Under the pieces are notes generated by a model. The model worked only from the letters and a program-made list of their open reading frames with translations, did no database searches and was not told the DNA's origin. A stretch of DNA of 64,000 bases from Alkaliphilus metalliredigens QYMF (GTDB lineage Bacteria; Bacillota; Clostridia; Peptostreptococcales; Natronincolaceae), in the NCBI RefSeq assembly GCF_000016985.1, contig NC_009633.1, positions 3,701,539-3,765,538 of the forward strand, given 5' to 3'. Within the stretch, counting starts at the first letter, position 1. Each line of letters opens with the position of its first letter. The position numbers and the translations under genes are program-made. Positions 52,010 to 61,383 of this stretch are shown here, piece after piece.

Positions 52010-52276
52010 TTAGTATTGTTTTTCCCAGGGCCATGGTCCCTCTACCCATTGCCAAGGATAGCGACTTGGTGAAAATCCAAAATTCAGCAATGGTCCATGG
52101 GCCATTTCATATTGCTTCTTCAATGCCATCAATTGCTGGTGTAAATGATTATACCGAGCTAAGGCCTTTTGATCACAGCGATGTGTATCTAGATAAAGAT
52201 TTAACTCAAGGGCTGCAAATTCCACTTCTTGTATACAGGTTAACAAAGCTTTCCTATCATGTGTTCTTTCATGCAT
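52010..52276 (-). CDS. cotJB: spore coat protein CotJB
   Basis: An 88-residue small coat protein. The family pattern CIQEVEFAALELNLYLDTH and LARYNHLHQQLMALKKQYE is present, with a Trp/Pro-rich end (YPWQWVEGPWPWE). The ATG at 52276 overlaps the cotJA stop by one base and has GGAGAGG upstream; the earlier start at 52294 lies within cotJA. It is co-translated with its partners cotJA and cotJC. Confidence 0.93.
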   Translation of the reverse strand: MHERTHDRKALLTCIQEVEFAALELNLYLDTHRCDQKALARYNHLHQQLMALKKQYEMAHGPLLNFGFSPSRYPWQWVEGPWPWEKQY

Positions 52277-52503
52277 TACCTCTCCCCCTTCCAATGTTTA
52301 TCCTCTGGTACATAGGGCTGGAATAGTTCCGGAAAAAGCGTTCCCTTCATCAGTGCTTCACTGAGGGAATAGGCGTCTACAAAGCTCTGATAAGGTATAT
52401 ACGCGTTTGCCAACATGACTTGCCTTGGCATAAAGGGGATGGGATAGATATAGCATGGATCTCCCACCGGTGGTAAATAATGTGTTGGGTTATTTGGGTA
52501 CAC
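52276..52503 (-). CDS. cotJA: spore coat associated protein CotJA
   Basis: A 75-residue protein, rich in Pro and Tyr at the start (HYLPPVGDPCYIYPIPFMPRQ) and with the family segment LANAYIPYQSFVDAYSLSEAL followed by GTLFPELF. The start codon is GTG with AAGGAGG 8 bases upstream. It is the first gene of the cotJABC operon. Relatives need the whole operon to enter the coat. Confidence 0.93.
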   Translation of the reverse strand: MYPNNPTHYLPPVGDPCYIYPIPFMPRQVMLANAYIPYQSFVDAYSLSEALMKGTLFPELFQPYVPEDKHWKGER

Positions 52504-52693
52504 AGATCCTTCCTCCTTTTATTAAATGATGGAAGTAGCGTAAGTTACACGTAAATATTCTCATTTCATTTCATGAAGCCCGCTACGTAGTATCATCATA
52601 TTCACAAATGTGGTTTTCTGTGTTTTATTTATCATGATTTTTAAGATGGCACATATACTTTAGAATGAGGATTTTTTCTCTACCTACACACAG

Positions 52694-52731
52694 AAAAGCG
52701 CCTACTATTCATTTGAATAGTAGGCGCTTTT
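52694..52731 (-). terminator. 17-bp perfect hairpin terminator of the cyclophilin gene
   Basis: Bases 52694-52710 pair exactly with 52715-52731 around a 4-base loop, starting 9 bases after the stop codon. T residues lie in the descending arm. Confidence 0.92.
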
Positions 52732-52739
52732 GATTTATT

Positions 52740-53258
52740 TTACAATTTTTCTGGCTCTGGGTACTCGGTATCGAAGGTTTCTACTGTGACTTCCTTCATC
52801 ACCTGATCTTCAAGGGGTTTATCTCTTGGATCACGCTTTACGGAAACAATTTTATCAACTTCTTCTATTCCTTCGGTGACCTTACCAAATCCTGCATACT
52901 GTCCATCTAAGTGTGAAGCATTATCTGCCATAATAAAAAATTGCGAGCCTGCAGAGTTGGGATTCATTGAACGAGCCATAGAAAGGACTCCTTTCGTATG
53001 AACCAGATCATTTTTAAAGCCATTTCCACTAAATTCACCTTTGATGGAATATCCTGGTCCGCCAATGCCTAGTCCTTCCGGATCTCCTCCCTGAATCATA
53101 AATCCTGGAATTACACGATGGAAAATTACGCCATTGTAAAATCCTTTTTTGATTAAAGAGATAAAGTTATTGACAGTATTAGGTGCAATTTCAGGGTAAA
53201 GCTCTGCTTTAATCTCCTTGCCACTTTCCATTGTAATTGTCATAATTGGATTTTTCAT
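52740..53258 (-). CDS. cyclophilin-type peptidyl-prolyl isomerase
   Basis: Speeds cis-trans isomerisation of proline bonds during protein folding. A protein of about 172 residues with the cyclophilin core: FISLIKKGFYNGVIFHRVIPGF carries the catalytic arginine (HRV), and MIQGGDPEGLGIGGPGY, MARSMNPNSAGSQFFI and YAGFGKVTEGIEEVD follow. There is no signal peptide, so it is cytoplasmic. GGAAG precedes the ATG at 53258; another ATG two codons earlier is possible. It is monocistronic. Confidence 0.95.
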   Translation of the reverse strand: MKNPIMTITMESGKEIKAELYPEIAPNTVNNFISLIKKGFYNGVIFHRVIPGFMIQGGDPEGLGIGGPGYSIKGEFSGNGFKNDLVHTKGVLSMARSMNPNSAGSQFFIMADNASHLDGQYAGFGKVTEGIEEVDKIVSVKRDPRDKPLEDQVMKEVTVETFDTEYPEPEKL

Positions 53259-53446
53259 TATCATCTTCCTTTCTTCTTATCGGTTGATTTTATATATACA
53301 TCATCTTTGAAATAGACTTGGGTTAGATTCAGCTATAAAATCTCCTCTGAATGACGTCTTAGTTTATCTTACTACAGTATGCGTCATTTTTCCACATTTT
53401 ATCAATATCCCCAGGAATTTTTTATAAATTCATAACATACGCGTAC

Positions 53447-53491
53447 AAAAAAGGGATAGATAATATATTCTTTTGTATTATCTATCCCTTT
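53447..53491 (-). terminator. terminator of ablB
   Basis: A 16-bp stem (53450-53465 with 53476-53491) lies just after the stop codon, with T residues following on the minus strand. Confidence 0.9.
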
Positions 53492-53498
53492 CTACAAT

Positions 53499-54341
53499 CT
53501 ATGTTTTTAAGATTTTTACCCATATATTCATGTCTTCAAAACTTCCTGAAATGTCACAATTTTGAATTAAAGTCCCTTGAAACCCGTAACCATGTTTTGC
53601 TACTGCATGATTCATCCCGTAGGATTGTGCTCTCGTTAAAGAAAATAAATTAGGTACTTCTTTTACTCTAAGTCGATCCTCTAAGTGAAACATAATTCTT
53701 GTGAGCAAACCCTTTCCTCGGTACTCAGGCAATGTGGCACAATCAGTAATTTCCGCATTGTTATACTTCGGATTGATGTCTGCTGAAGCAATGCTCACAA
53801 TTCTATCCTCATGGGTGACCAAAGAAAATAATGTGTCTTCTTTCATTACTTTTTTAACGTATTTGGGTTCATTCATCGGTGTTGGATAGCTTTTAAATAC
53901 CTTTCCAAAGACATTAGCCATTTCAATAACATCACTTTCCTTCGCCCTTCTGAGTTCAAAACCTTCCGGCAAATCTAATGTTTTTGGAATTGTATTCTTC
54001 TCTTGGGCACTTTCAATAATATGCCGCTGTTCTTCTTTCAGTGGCTGGACTGTTCTTGATTGATTTAAAAATATAGAGTAGATAAAGGCTGTCTCACCAT
54101 CAAAAAAACCTTCGATTTCTCCCTCTTTCTTCAAAGGAAGTCCTCTTAGTAAAGAGATATCCTCTTCCTGACCATAGACAGTAATTTTATCAATATTCTG
54201 TTTTAAGGCTGCTTTTTTAAGTGCATCTAGTTCCTCTTCTAACCAGTCACTATCATATTGATATAAAATAACCCTCTTATTTGTTACATCTAATATAATA
54301 TCTTCATTTTTTTCTTCTCGTTCGACTATTTGCTTTAACAT
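53499..54341 (-). CDS. ablB: putative beta-lysine N6-acetyltransferase
   Basis: A 280-residue GNAT-family acetyltransferase matching AblB/YodP, which acetylates beta-lysine to the compatible solute N6-acetyl-beta-lysine. The N-terminal ~125 residues are the family-specific domain. The GNAT part (about 130-280) has LRRAKESDVIEMANVFGKVF, SYPTPMNEPKYV, and the acetyl-CoA loop LPEYRGKGLLTRIMFHLED (about 213-231). Its usual partner AblA (lysine 2,3-aminomutase) is not adjacent. The ATG at 54341 has AAGGAGG 5 bases upstream; the longer frame to 54392 has none. It is expressed from a promoter with a long leader and terminator. Confidence 0.85.
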   Translation of the reverse strand: MLKQIVEREEKNEDIILDVTNKRVILYQYDSDWLEEELDALKKAALKQNIDKITVYGQEEDISLLRGLPLKKEGEIEGFFDGETAFIYSIFLNQSRTVQPLKEEQRHIIESAQEKNTIPKTLDLPEGFELRRAKESDVIEMANVFGKVFKSYPTPMNEPKYVKKVMKEDTLFSLVTHEDRIVSIASADINPKYNNAEITDCATLPEYRGKGLLTRIMFHLEDRLRVKEVPNLFSLTRAQSYGMNHAVAKHGYGFQGTLIQNCDISGSFEDMNIWVKILKT

Positions 54342-54406
54342 AGCATCCTCCTTCAATTTTAAGTTTGAATTTTCATAGCTGCAAGAAAGCACCTTTTTTT
54401 AGATAC

Positions 54407-54662
54407 AAAAAATACCCTTCCTTATTAAAGAGGAAGAGTATCCAGATTTCGCCTTATCGACTCATCTTAAACCACCATAAATATGATAGTCTATTACTGG
54501 CCCATTTGAGCCCGTAAGAATCACATCTCTATCGGATGTTTTTCTCTATGGGTTTTGGCACTACGAACATGCTTATTGGAATCTGTTGATAACATATCCC
54601 AACTCACACATTTGCCTTTTTCACCATAGATACTTCACATACTTGATATTGTGTACTTTCTT
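54407..54662 (-). promoter_or_regulatory. structured leader with terminator upstream of ablB; candidate unknown riboswitch
   Basis: About 255 transcribed bases lie between the promoter and ablB and hold no ORF. On the minus strand, hairpins can form at about 54524-54540 (ACATC/GATGT) and about 54493-54518 (TTAC-GGCTC / GGGCC-GTAA). A pairing of AAAACCCATA with TATGGTGGTTT encloses them. The module ends in a terminator (54412-54422 with 54431-54441, one mismatch) followed by T residues, upstream of the ablB ribosome binding site. The lysine, c-di-AMP, T-box, SAM, glycine and M-box classes were compared by eye and do not fit. Confidence 0.6.
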
Positions 54663-54669
54663 GCTCTCT

Positions 54670-54697
54670 ATTATATCACATTGGGATTTACTGTCAA
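54670..54697 (-). promoter_or_regulatory. sigma-A promoter of ablB leader transcript
   Basis: On the minus strand a perfect TTGACA (54692-54697) and TATAAT (54670-54675) are 16 bases apart. The rest of the 54698-54902 gap up to mnmA shows no gene or clear element. Confidence 0.88.
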
Positions 54698-54902
54698 CTT
54701 GACCTAGGTCACAGAATTCATATGAATTATTTGGTAAGATAGCATTAAAGTAGTTTATTTACTTGATTCAGTAAATTCCTTACAAATCCATGGTAATGCA
54801 TTACATAACATCTCATCAAAAAATAAAACATTGCAATCCATCAAATTTAGTTATTGAAGTACTGGGACTTTTGCTTAAGTAGGTCGTTTTATCTATTTAA
54901 AA

Positions 54903-56042
<1,140 letters not shown>

Positions 56043-56257
56043 CTAAAGCATTTCAAAAAATAACAAATCAATATAACAGTTTATTTTCTTTTTAATGCCT
56101 AATATGTATTTTTCCCTAAATCACTATTTTTAATAGCATCTTACCTTGCACCCATATACATCAATACATTGTTTCATAAATGCTCAAGAAATATTATAGC
56201 ATATCTATGGCACAATGGACAGTGAACTGGTTTTAGCAAAATCAAAATAAAAAGCAC

Positions 56258-56312
56258 TTAGCTTTGAAATTGAGGTCATCTCAAAGTCAAATCTAAGTAC
56301 TCATTTATATCT
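56258..56312 (-). terminator. long hairpin downstream of glnQ; description of the 56013-56360 gap
   Basis: An imperfect, 20-bp-plus stem (AGCACTTAG with CTAAGTACT, TTTGA with TCAAA, TTGAG with CTCAA) ends the transporter transcript, with T residues on the minus strand. The remaining gap (56013-56257) is AT-rich and holds only what should be the mnmA promoter; no gene was seen. Confidence 0.75.
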
Positions 56313-56360
56313 ACTTAAGGCTGGACTGAAGCTCAGGTTATATTGAGAACTTCCTACAGA

Positions 56361-57086
56361 TTAAAAATGAATTTGACCAAAAAATGCCTTTAACCTTTCA
56401 TGCTTTGGGGTTTCAAAAATTTCTTGAGGTGTCCCCTGTTCTGCAATGACTCCTTCAAGCAAAAAAATTACCTTATCTGCCACTTCTTTTGCAAATCCCA
56501 TTTCGTGGGTTACAATAATCATGGTCATTCCCTCTTTGGCTAAATCCTTCATAACCGCCAAAACTTCCCCAACCAGCTCCGGGTCCAGGGCAGAAGTTGG
56601 TTCATCAAACAAAACAACCTTTGGTTCCATTGCTAATGTCCTTGCAATTGCCACTCTTTGTTGCTGTCCACCAGATAGCATTGCAGGATATTGATTTGCT
56701 TTATCTGATAAACCCACTTTCTCTAATAATGCCAATGCTTTTTCCTTGGCTGTATTCTTATCTTCTTTTTTTACTGTTAGGGGCCCTTCCATAACATTTT
56801 CCAAAGCAGTCATATGGGGAAATAAATTAAATCGTTGAAATACCATTCCTACCTTTTGTCTAGTCTCGGTAATATCCTTTGCTCTATCCAAGATCTGTTT
56901 ACCCTCAACCCATATTTCCCCTTGATTTTTTCTCTCTAGATAGTTGATGCATCTTAGGAGTGTACTCTTGCCAGAACCACTGGAACCAATCATACAAACA
57001 ACTTGCCCTTCTGTTACTTCCATGTTGATTCCTTTCAAAACCTCAAGATCTCCAAAATATTTATGCAAATTTTTAATTTGTATCAT
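56361..57086 (-). CDS. polar amino acid ABC transporter ATPase
   Basis: A 241-residue ATPase of the GlnQ/HisP group. Walker A is GSSGSGKST (about 35-43), the signature is LSGGQQQR (about 141), Walker B is [14 protein letters not shown] (about 158-171), and the switch histidine is in VTHEMGFA. It powers uptake by the permease and binding protein encoded upstream. The ATG at 57086 lies inside the end of the permease gene's ribosome-binding context (GAGAGGTG), close enough for coupled translation. It is the last gene of the operon. The amino acid imported is not determined. Confidence 0.95.
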   Translation of the reverse strand: MIQIKNLHKYFGDLEVLKGINMEVTEGQVVCMIGSSGSGKSTLLRCINYLERKNQGEIWVEGKQILDRAKDITETRQKVGMVFQRFNLFPHMTALENVMEGPLTVKKEDKNTAKEKALALLEKVGLSDKANQYPAMLSGGQQQRVAIARTLAMEPKVVLFDEPTSALDPELVGEVLAVMKDLAKEGMTMIIVTHEMGFAKEVADKVIFLLEGVIAEQGTPQEIFETPKHERLKAFFGQIHF

Positions 57087-57090
57087 GATT

Positions 57091-57774
57091 TCACCTCTCA
57101 TATACTTTAAGTCGTGCTTCTATTTTCAATAATCCCTTAGACAACACGGTTGTAATAATCATATAATAACTCCCTGCAATAAAATACATGGGCCATGGAT
57201 TAAATGTTGCTGCTGTATATTGTCTTGTTAGCATTAGTGTTTCTGTTATTGTGATGACACTGGCTAAAGATGAATCCTTAATGGCAATAATGAACTGGTT
57301 TCCCAAAGAGGGCACAGAGCGTTTAAATGCTTGAGGCAATGTGACCCTTTTCATAGCTTGCCATTTTGTCATCCCTAGGGCTGAAGCTGCTTCTTTTTGA
57401 CCGTAATCAATGGACTCAATGGCTCCTCTAAATATCTCACTAATGTAAGCACCATTATGAAAGGCTAATCCAATGACAGCTGATATAAAAGGGGATAGTT
57501 TGATACCTATTTCAGGTAAAGCTTGAAAAATAAATATAAGCTGTAAGAGCAATGGTGTTCCTCTAACCACACTAATATATATATCAATGGCCTTCATCAA
57601 CGGCTTAATTTTTGTCATTTTCAACATGGTAGCCAATAAACCAAATACGGTCCCTAGTAAAATTGAAAAGAATGATAGCTGTAAAGTAAGTTTCACACCG
57701 GGTAAAAATTTTGGTGCAAATGTGATGACGACTTGCACAAAATTCATTATCTCATTTATTATTTCATTGAACAT
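57091..57774 (-). CDS. polar amino acid ABC transporter permease
   Basis: A 227-residue membrane permease of the HisMQ type. About five spans are visible. The segment [21 protein letters not shown] opens the core, [31 protein letters not shown] (about 110-140) is the conserved EAA loop that docks the ATPase, and [28 protein letters not shown] follows. Only one permease gene is present, so it probably works as a homodimer. It lies between the binding protein and ATPase genes. Confidence 0.95.
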   Translation of the reverse strand: MFNEIINEIMNFVQVVITFAPKFLPGVKLTLQLSFFSILLGTVFGLLATMLKMTKIKPLMKAIDIYISVVRGTPLLLQLIFIFQALPEIGIKLSPFISAVIGLAFHNGAYISEIFRGAIESIDYGQKEAASALGMTKWQAMKRVTLPQAFKRSVPSLGNQFIIAIKDSSLASVITITETLMLTRQYTAATFNPWPMYFIAGSYYMIITTVLSKGLLKIEARLKVYER

Positions 57775-57804
57775 CTAAAGTCCCCCCGTTCCTGCATAAA
57801 ACTA

Positions 57805-57833
57805 GAAATGGGCAATATCACTATTACCCATTC
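57805..57833 (-). promoter_or_regulatory. intercistronic hairpin between binding protein and permease genes
   Basis: GAAATGGGCAA (57805-57815) pairs with TTACCCATTC (57824-57833) with a bulge and a G-U pair. There is no strong T run. Such hairpins often protect the upstream binding-protein message so that it is made in excess. Confidence 0.55.
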
Positions 57834-57856
57834 CTCATTACAAGTTATGCTTACAT

Positions 57857-58699
57857 TTAGTTATCTAATATATTCGTTCCGAACCACGTATTACTAATCT
57901 CTGCATATGTACCATCTTGAATAATCTCTTGTAATGCATCATTAACTGCATCTAACAAATCTGTATCATCTTTTCTAATAGCAATTCCGATTTCTTCAAT
58001 ATATAAGGGCTCTCCCACAGGTTTTAATGGCATATCAAAGGATTCAATTCCATGTAGTCCCACCAATAATCCTGTTATCAACCCATCAGATCTTCCCTGT
58101 TGAACAGCTCTCATATTATCTACATCACTCTCAAACTGCAAAATATCAGTTACATTCTCCATATCAACCAAAAAGTCTTGGAAGGTAGTTCCTGTTACAA
58201 CCCCAACAGCTGCATCCTCTATTTGTGATAAATCATTTTCCTCAAGCTCTTCACTACCAAAAAATTGTGCACCATCATAATAATAAGGAGTTGAAAAATT
58301 AACTCTTTCTAATCTTTCATCCGTAATGGCCATACTACCAATAATCATATCAAAACGTCCACTGGTTAATCCACTAATAATTCCATCCCATAAAACCGTC
58401 ATTGGTTCTGCTTCCACACCCATTTTTTCTGCAATGGCATTGGCAATATCAATATCAAAACCGATTAATTGTCCATCGGTATCGATAAAGTTAAATGGTG
58501 GATATGCACCAGTCATGGCAAAGGTCAAGGACCCCCTTGCATTAATGTCCTCTAGTGTCCCTCCATCCACATCAATTTCAACGTTAGCGTCACTATCCAT
58601 ATCAGGGTCAGTTTCAACGGGCTCAACATTCTCCCCGGCACACCCAACCATAAATAGTAACATCATAATTAAAAATACGGTACCTAGTTTTTTCATCAT
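57857..58699 (-). CDS. polar amino acid ABC transporter substrate-binding lipoprotein
   Basis: A 280-residue lipoprotein of the bacterial extracellular solute-binding family 3. The signal ends in LFMVGCAG (Cys about 19). A short acidic linker (about 22-47, rich in Asp/Glu) precedes the binding domain: LTFAMTGAYPPFNFIDTDGQLIGFDIDIANAIAEKM, WDGIISGLTSGRFDMIIGSM and ERVNFSTPYYYDGAQFF. FAIRKDDTDL-type IAIRKDDTDLLD near the C-terminus closes the fold. GGAGG lies 6 bases before the ATG at 58699; another ATG follows directly. It is the first gene of the operon. Confidence 0.94.
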   Translation of the reverse strand: MMKKLGTVFLIMMLLFMVGCAGENVEPVETDPDMDSDANVEIDVDGGTLEDINARGSLTFAMTGAYPPFNFIDTDGQLIGFDIDIANAIAEKMGVEAEPMTVLWDGIISGLTSGRFDMIIGSMAITDERLERVNFSTPYYYDGAQFFGSEELEENDLSQIEDAAVGVVTGTTFQDFLVDMENVTDILQFESDVDNMRAVQQGRSDGLITGLLVGLHGIESFDMPLKPVGEPLYIEEIGIAIRKDDTDLLDAVNDALQEIIQDGTYAEISNTWFGTNILDN

Positions 58700-58727
58700 T
58701 TTTTCCCTCCATATTAATATATTTTGG

Positions 58728-58755
58728 GCTGTCGACAGCAAAACTTTCACGTGAA
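58728..58755. promoter_or_regulatory. two perfect palindromes in the 5' untranslated region of the amino-acid ABC operon
   Basis: GCTGTCGACAGC (58728-58739) and TTCACGTGAA (58746-58755) lie between the probable transcript start and the ribosome binding site. They may be operator sites for a repressor, but no matching regulator is encoded nearby. Confidence 0.5.
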
Positions 58756-58777
58756 TATGCAAATTTAGCTTATGATC

Positions 58778-58806
58778 ATTTTACTATAATTTTCCTTATT
58801 TATCAA
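58778..58806 (-). promoter_or_regulatory. probable sigma-A promoter of the amino-acid ABC operon
   Basis: On the minus strand TTGATA (58801-58806) and TAAAAT (58778-58783) are separated by 17 bases, about 80 bases upstream of the start codon. Confidence 0.65.
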
Positions 58807-59141
58807 AGTGGATAATCCTGCTTTAATTCCCAGTAGCACAGCTACCTATCTATCTACTCTAGTCTGATGCCACATTCTTAGTAATCCTCTGGTATACTTT
58901 TACATCCTTGTCTATGTTTTATTATATTTAACATGACTCGAATCCCATCTACTATCATATGATAATAATAAAGACAGGTATTTAACAGAATTCTTATATG
59001 CTCAGTAGTCTTTTATCTATTAATCTTTTAGTAGAAAATAATTTTTATTAATTATTTTCCATTATTTAAAGGAATTCAATAAAAAAAACAGAATTATATA
59101 ATGTGTGAATAATGAAAAACTTTAGGTGGTGGATTTATTAT
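58807..59141. other. intergenic region between divergent ABC operon and NlpC gene
   Basis: About 335 AT-rich bases without a credible ORF. A TATAAT at about 59096-59101 could be the -10 box of the NlpC/P60 gene, but no convincing -35 was found. Nothing else was recognised. Confidence 0.6.
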
Positions 59142-60260
59142 ATGAATATACTGAAGAGGAAATCTATGGCATTAACACTGATAATACCTATCATTGCAAC
59201 AGGTTTATCAACTTCCTTTGTTTTTGCAGAGGAAAAAGATGCGACGATCATTTCTAACCAAGGAATTTTAAGAAATCTAGCGAATTTCCAAGGGGAAGTC
59301 ATTGAAACACTGCCAATTGGAACTCAAGTAATGGTTAAGGAAACAACCCAGGATTGGTACCAGGTTCAATTACAAGGTGGCAATACCTCAGGTTGGATTT
59401 ATAAAGATATTCTGATAAAAAATGAAGAGACTACGAATACTTTTAAAAAGGGAACGATTACAGCCAACATACTAAATGTGCGTTCTATCCCTTCAACTGA
59501 TGGTAGTATTGTAACCAAATTATCTAATGGCTCTGATGTCACTATCCTTGATACAAAGGATCAATGGTATCAAATTCAATTAGCCAACGGAACAAAGGGT
59601 TTTGTTCATAGTGACTTTGTCACTTCTATTCCGAGCTACCCTAAGGCTAAGGTATTAAAGGATTATAGCTCTCTTAGAGAAAAACCAAACTCCAACAGTC
59701 CTCTGGTTATGGGACTTAATACAGCTGATGTTATTTATATAAAGGGATACGATAATGGATGGTACCATGTGGTAACAAAGGATTTTATAGAGGGTTTTAT
59801 CAAGAGTGAAGTGGTCACACTACACATTGATATGACAAACCCCGTTAGTCGTTCAGGTTCTAGAACTGCCACACTTACCGGCATCAAATCAGTTACGGAA
59901 AAATATTTAGGGAAGCCTTATCAGTATGGAGCCAGTGGACCGAATGCTTTTGATTGCTCAGGCTTTACTTCTTATATTCTTAGCACCTATTATAAAGACT
60001 ATCTTAGACAAAAACAGATCAATTTACCAAGATCCTCTAGAGATCAGGCCAATGTGGGTACTCGAATTAATCGAAATCAGCTTCAAACAGGGGATTTAGT
60101 ATTCTTTAATAATGGTACAAGTCGAATTCAACATGTAGGTATCTATATTGGAGACAATCAATTTATTCATTCAGCTTCAGGGAGAAATAGTGGCATTATT
60201 ATCTCTTCCCTAAGTGAGAGCTACTATGACCGCGGATACCATACAGCAACAAGATTATAA
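59142..60260 (+). CDS. secreted SH3-domain NlpC/P60 peptidoglycan hydrolase
   Basis: A 372-residue exported cell-wall enzyme that cleaves stem peptides. The signal peptide (about 1-30) ends in TSFVFAEEK. Three bacterial SH3 modules follow (about 35-95, 100-160 and 165-228), each with the pattern of TLPIGTQVMVKE, then WYQVQL and GWIYKDIL or GFVHSDFV. The NlpC/P60 domain covers about 245-372: catalytic cysteine in NAFDCSGFTSYI (about 274), histidine in RIQHVGIYIG and FIHSASGRNSG (about 325-350). The start at 59142 has AGGTGGTGG 9 bases upstream; a frame starting at 59112 lacks one and would spoil the signal peptide. It is monocistronic. Confidence 0.92.
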   Translation: MNILKRKSMALTLIIPIIATGLSTSFVFAEEKDATIISNQGILRNLANFQGEVIETLPIGTQVMVKETTQDWYQVQLQGGNTSGWIYKDILIKNEETTNTFKKGTITANILNVRSIPSTDGSIVTKLSNGSDVTILDTKDQWYQIQLANGTKGFVHSDFVTSIPSYPKAKVLKDYSSLREKPNSNSPLVMGLNTADVIYIKGYDNGWYHVVTKDFIEGFIKSEVVTLHIDMTNPVSRSGSRTATLTGIKSVTEKYLGKPYQYGASGPNAFDCSGFTSYILSTYYKDYLRQKQINLPRSSRDQANVGTRINRNQLQTGDLVFFNNGTSRIQHVGIYIGDNQFIHSASGRNSGIIISSLSESYYDRGYHTATRL

Positions 60261-60314
60261 ACGAGACTTTGTTTGTTTATTCGGAAGAAATTTTTGACTT
60301 CCTCTAAAAAGATA

Positions 60315-60371
60315 AAATCCGGCTAGAACCTATAGGGTGTTTTCATCCCTACTGAGTTCTAGCCGGATTTA
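60315..60371 (+). terminator. long hairpin terminator of the NlpC gene
   Basis: A 15-bp perfect outer stem (60315-60329 with 60356-60370) encloses an inner AGGG/CCCT stem. T residues follow only weakly, but the position after the stop supports termination. Confidence 0.8.
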
Positions 60372-60512
60372 CTTTGGAGATATCGTGACCTTTCCCCCTA
60401 TATACCTTACAACCTTTAATCTCATTAAAATGAGAACCCTTTATGTAAATCCCACATATTATATACCAAGACTAGAGATAGTCTTTAGAACAACAAAAGG
60501 TAGGTGAAATAT

Positions 60513-60710
60513 ATGAGTGAAGTTGCAGCAACGCAACGTGGTTTGTTTGGTGGATTCGGTGGACAAAGCAGTTTACTATTCTTCTTCTTATTGCTTGTGC
60601 TTATATTCTGTAACTGTTCTATATTCAGAGGTGCTGGAGATAGTCTACTATTCTTCTTCTTATTGCTAGTTGTTCTTTTTGGTGGAAGAACTCTATTTGG
60701 AGGTTGCTAG
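60513..60710 (+). CDS. 65-residue hydrophobic protein with an internal duplication
   Basis: A very small membrane protein. After a short polar start (MSEVAATQRGLFGGFGGQ) the segment SLLFFFLLLVL occurs, followed by CNCSIFRGAGD, then SLLFFFLLLVV again and a glycine-rich end FGGRTLFGGC. The two copies are each membrane-spanning in length. The arrangement resembles small spore-associated membrane proteins of Bacilli and Clostridia, but no family was identified. The ATG at 60513 follows AGGTAGGTG; a GTG 9 bases earlier is part of that site. A CATATTATA at 60455-60463 fits a mother-cell sigma -10 pattern loosely. The downstream terminator supports a real gene. Confidence 0.65.
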   Translation: MSEVAATQRGLFGGFGGQSSLLFFFLLLVLIFCNCSIFRGAGDSLLFFFLLLVVLFGGRTLFGGC

Positions 60711-60750
60711 AAATAACTGCAAATCCAGACCTATCTCTTGAATGAATGAA

Positions 60751-60792
60751 GCAAAGCCCTAGACCAGTATCCTCTAGGGCTTTGCATATTTT
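60751..60792 (+). terminator. 13-bp hairpin terminator of the small protein gene
   Basis: Bases 60751-60763 pair exactly with 60773-60785, followed by T residues. It overlaps the last codons of the minus-strand hydrolase remnant. Confidence 0.88.
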
Positions 60793-61133
60793 TCAATAAA
60801 GAGTGGTTCAATGACAACTGTCATTCTCTTACCAATGGCTTCATATCCCAAGCTATTTGGATGTAACCCATCGAAGGACATATTTTCTTGAAAAAACACC
60901 CTGTTTATTTCTTGGATCAGGTCTTCCTTCACTTGGGTACCAATGCTGCTTTCTCCCATCATAGTTGATCGTATACCCCACCTTTCCTGAAGTATGTCGA
61001 TTGCCTTATTCCTATTTTCCACTTCCCATGTGATAAACTGTTCATTTAACAGATCCTTTACTTCCAGTTTTTTCACAATACTTCCTTTTTGAATGATGTT
61101 ATGAACCCCATCCCACCATTTCATTCTGTTCAC
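60774..61133 (-). pseudogene. remnant of a GDSL/SGNH hydrolase (C-terminal part)
   Basis: The last 120 residues of an SGNH-type hydrolase. FDGLHPNSLGYEAIGKRM carries the catalytic Asp-x-x-His pair (DGLH) and the typical C-terminal helix. The N-terminal part with the GDS nucleophile motif and the Gly and Asn blocks is missing upstream, and the frame begins at an isolated ATG without a convincing ribosome binding site. It is followed upstream by a second gene fragment (61171-61383). I regard it as a truncated gene. Confidence 0.7.
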
Positions 61134-61170
61134 TCATATGATATCTTAGCTAAATACCCATTTTATGACC

Positions 61171-61383
61171 TCAAAACCTAATATAATATTGACTCTCAAT
61201 AAATATACTTATCAAATTAGTAAAGAATCCAATAAATGCACTGGCATTAGTTAATCTACCACTCTTTATCAAATGGTTCAAGTCGTTCACTGATAAAAAA
61301 TACTTCACATTGGTTTTATAGGTTTCATTAACGTCTACCAGCCCTTGTAAATTAGCACCCTGTCCCTTAGCCCTTTCTATCAA
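61171..61383 (-). pseudogene. remnant of a DegV-family gene
   Basis: About 70 residues with the internal DegV pattern: IERAKGQGANLQGLVDVNE, then VKYFLSVNDLNHLIKSGRL and NASAFIGF. This corresponds to the middle of a DegV protein (about 280 residues). Both the ligand-binding N-terminus and the C-terminus are missing. No ribosome binding site is evident. It is not derived from the intact DegV gene at 786 by simple copying, since the residues differ widely. Confidence 0.7.

Noticed and set aside
54407-54662. Lysine, c-di-AMP, T-box, M-box, SAM or glycine riboswitch upstream of ablB
   Set aside because: None of the conserved core sequences of these classes could be found by eye, so the leader is left unassigned.
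58326-58754. A 142-codon plus-strand ORF antisense to the amino-acid binding protein
   Set aside because: It is antisense to a clear lipoprotein gene, with low-complexity Ser/Ile-rich content typical of shadow frames.
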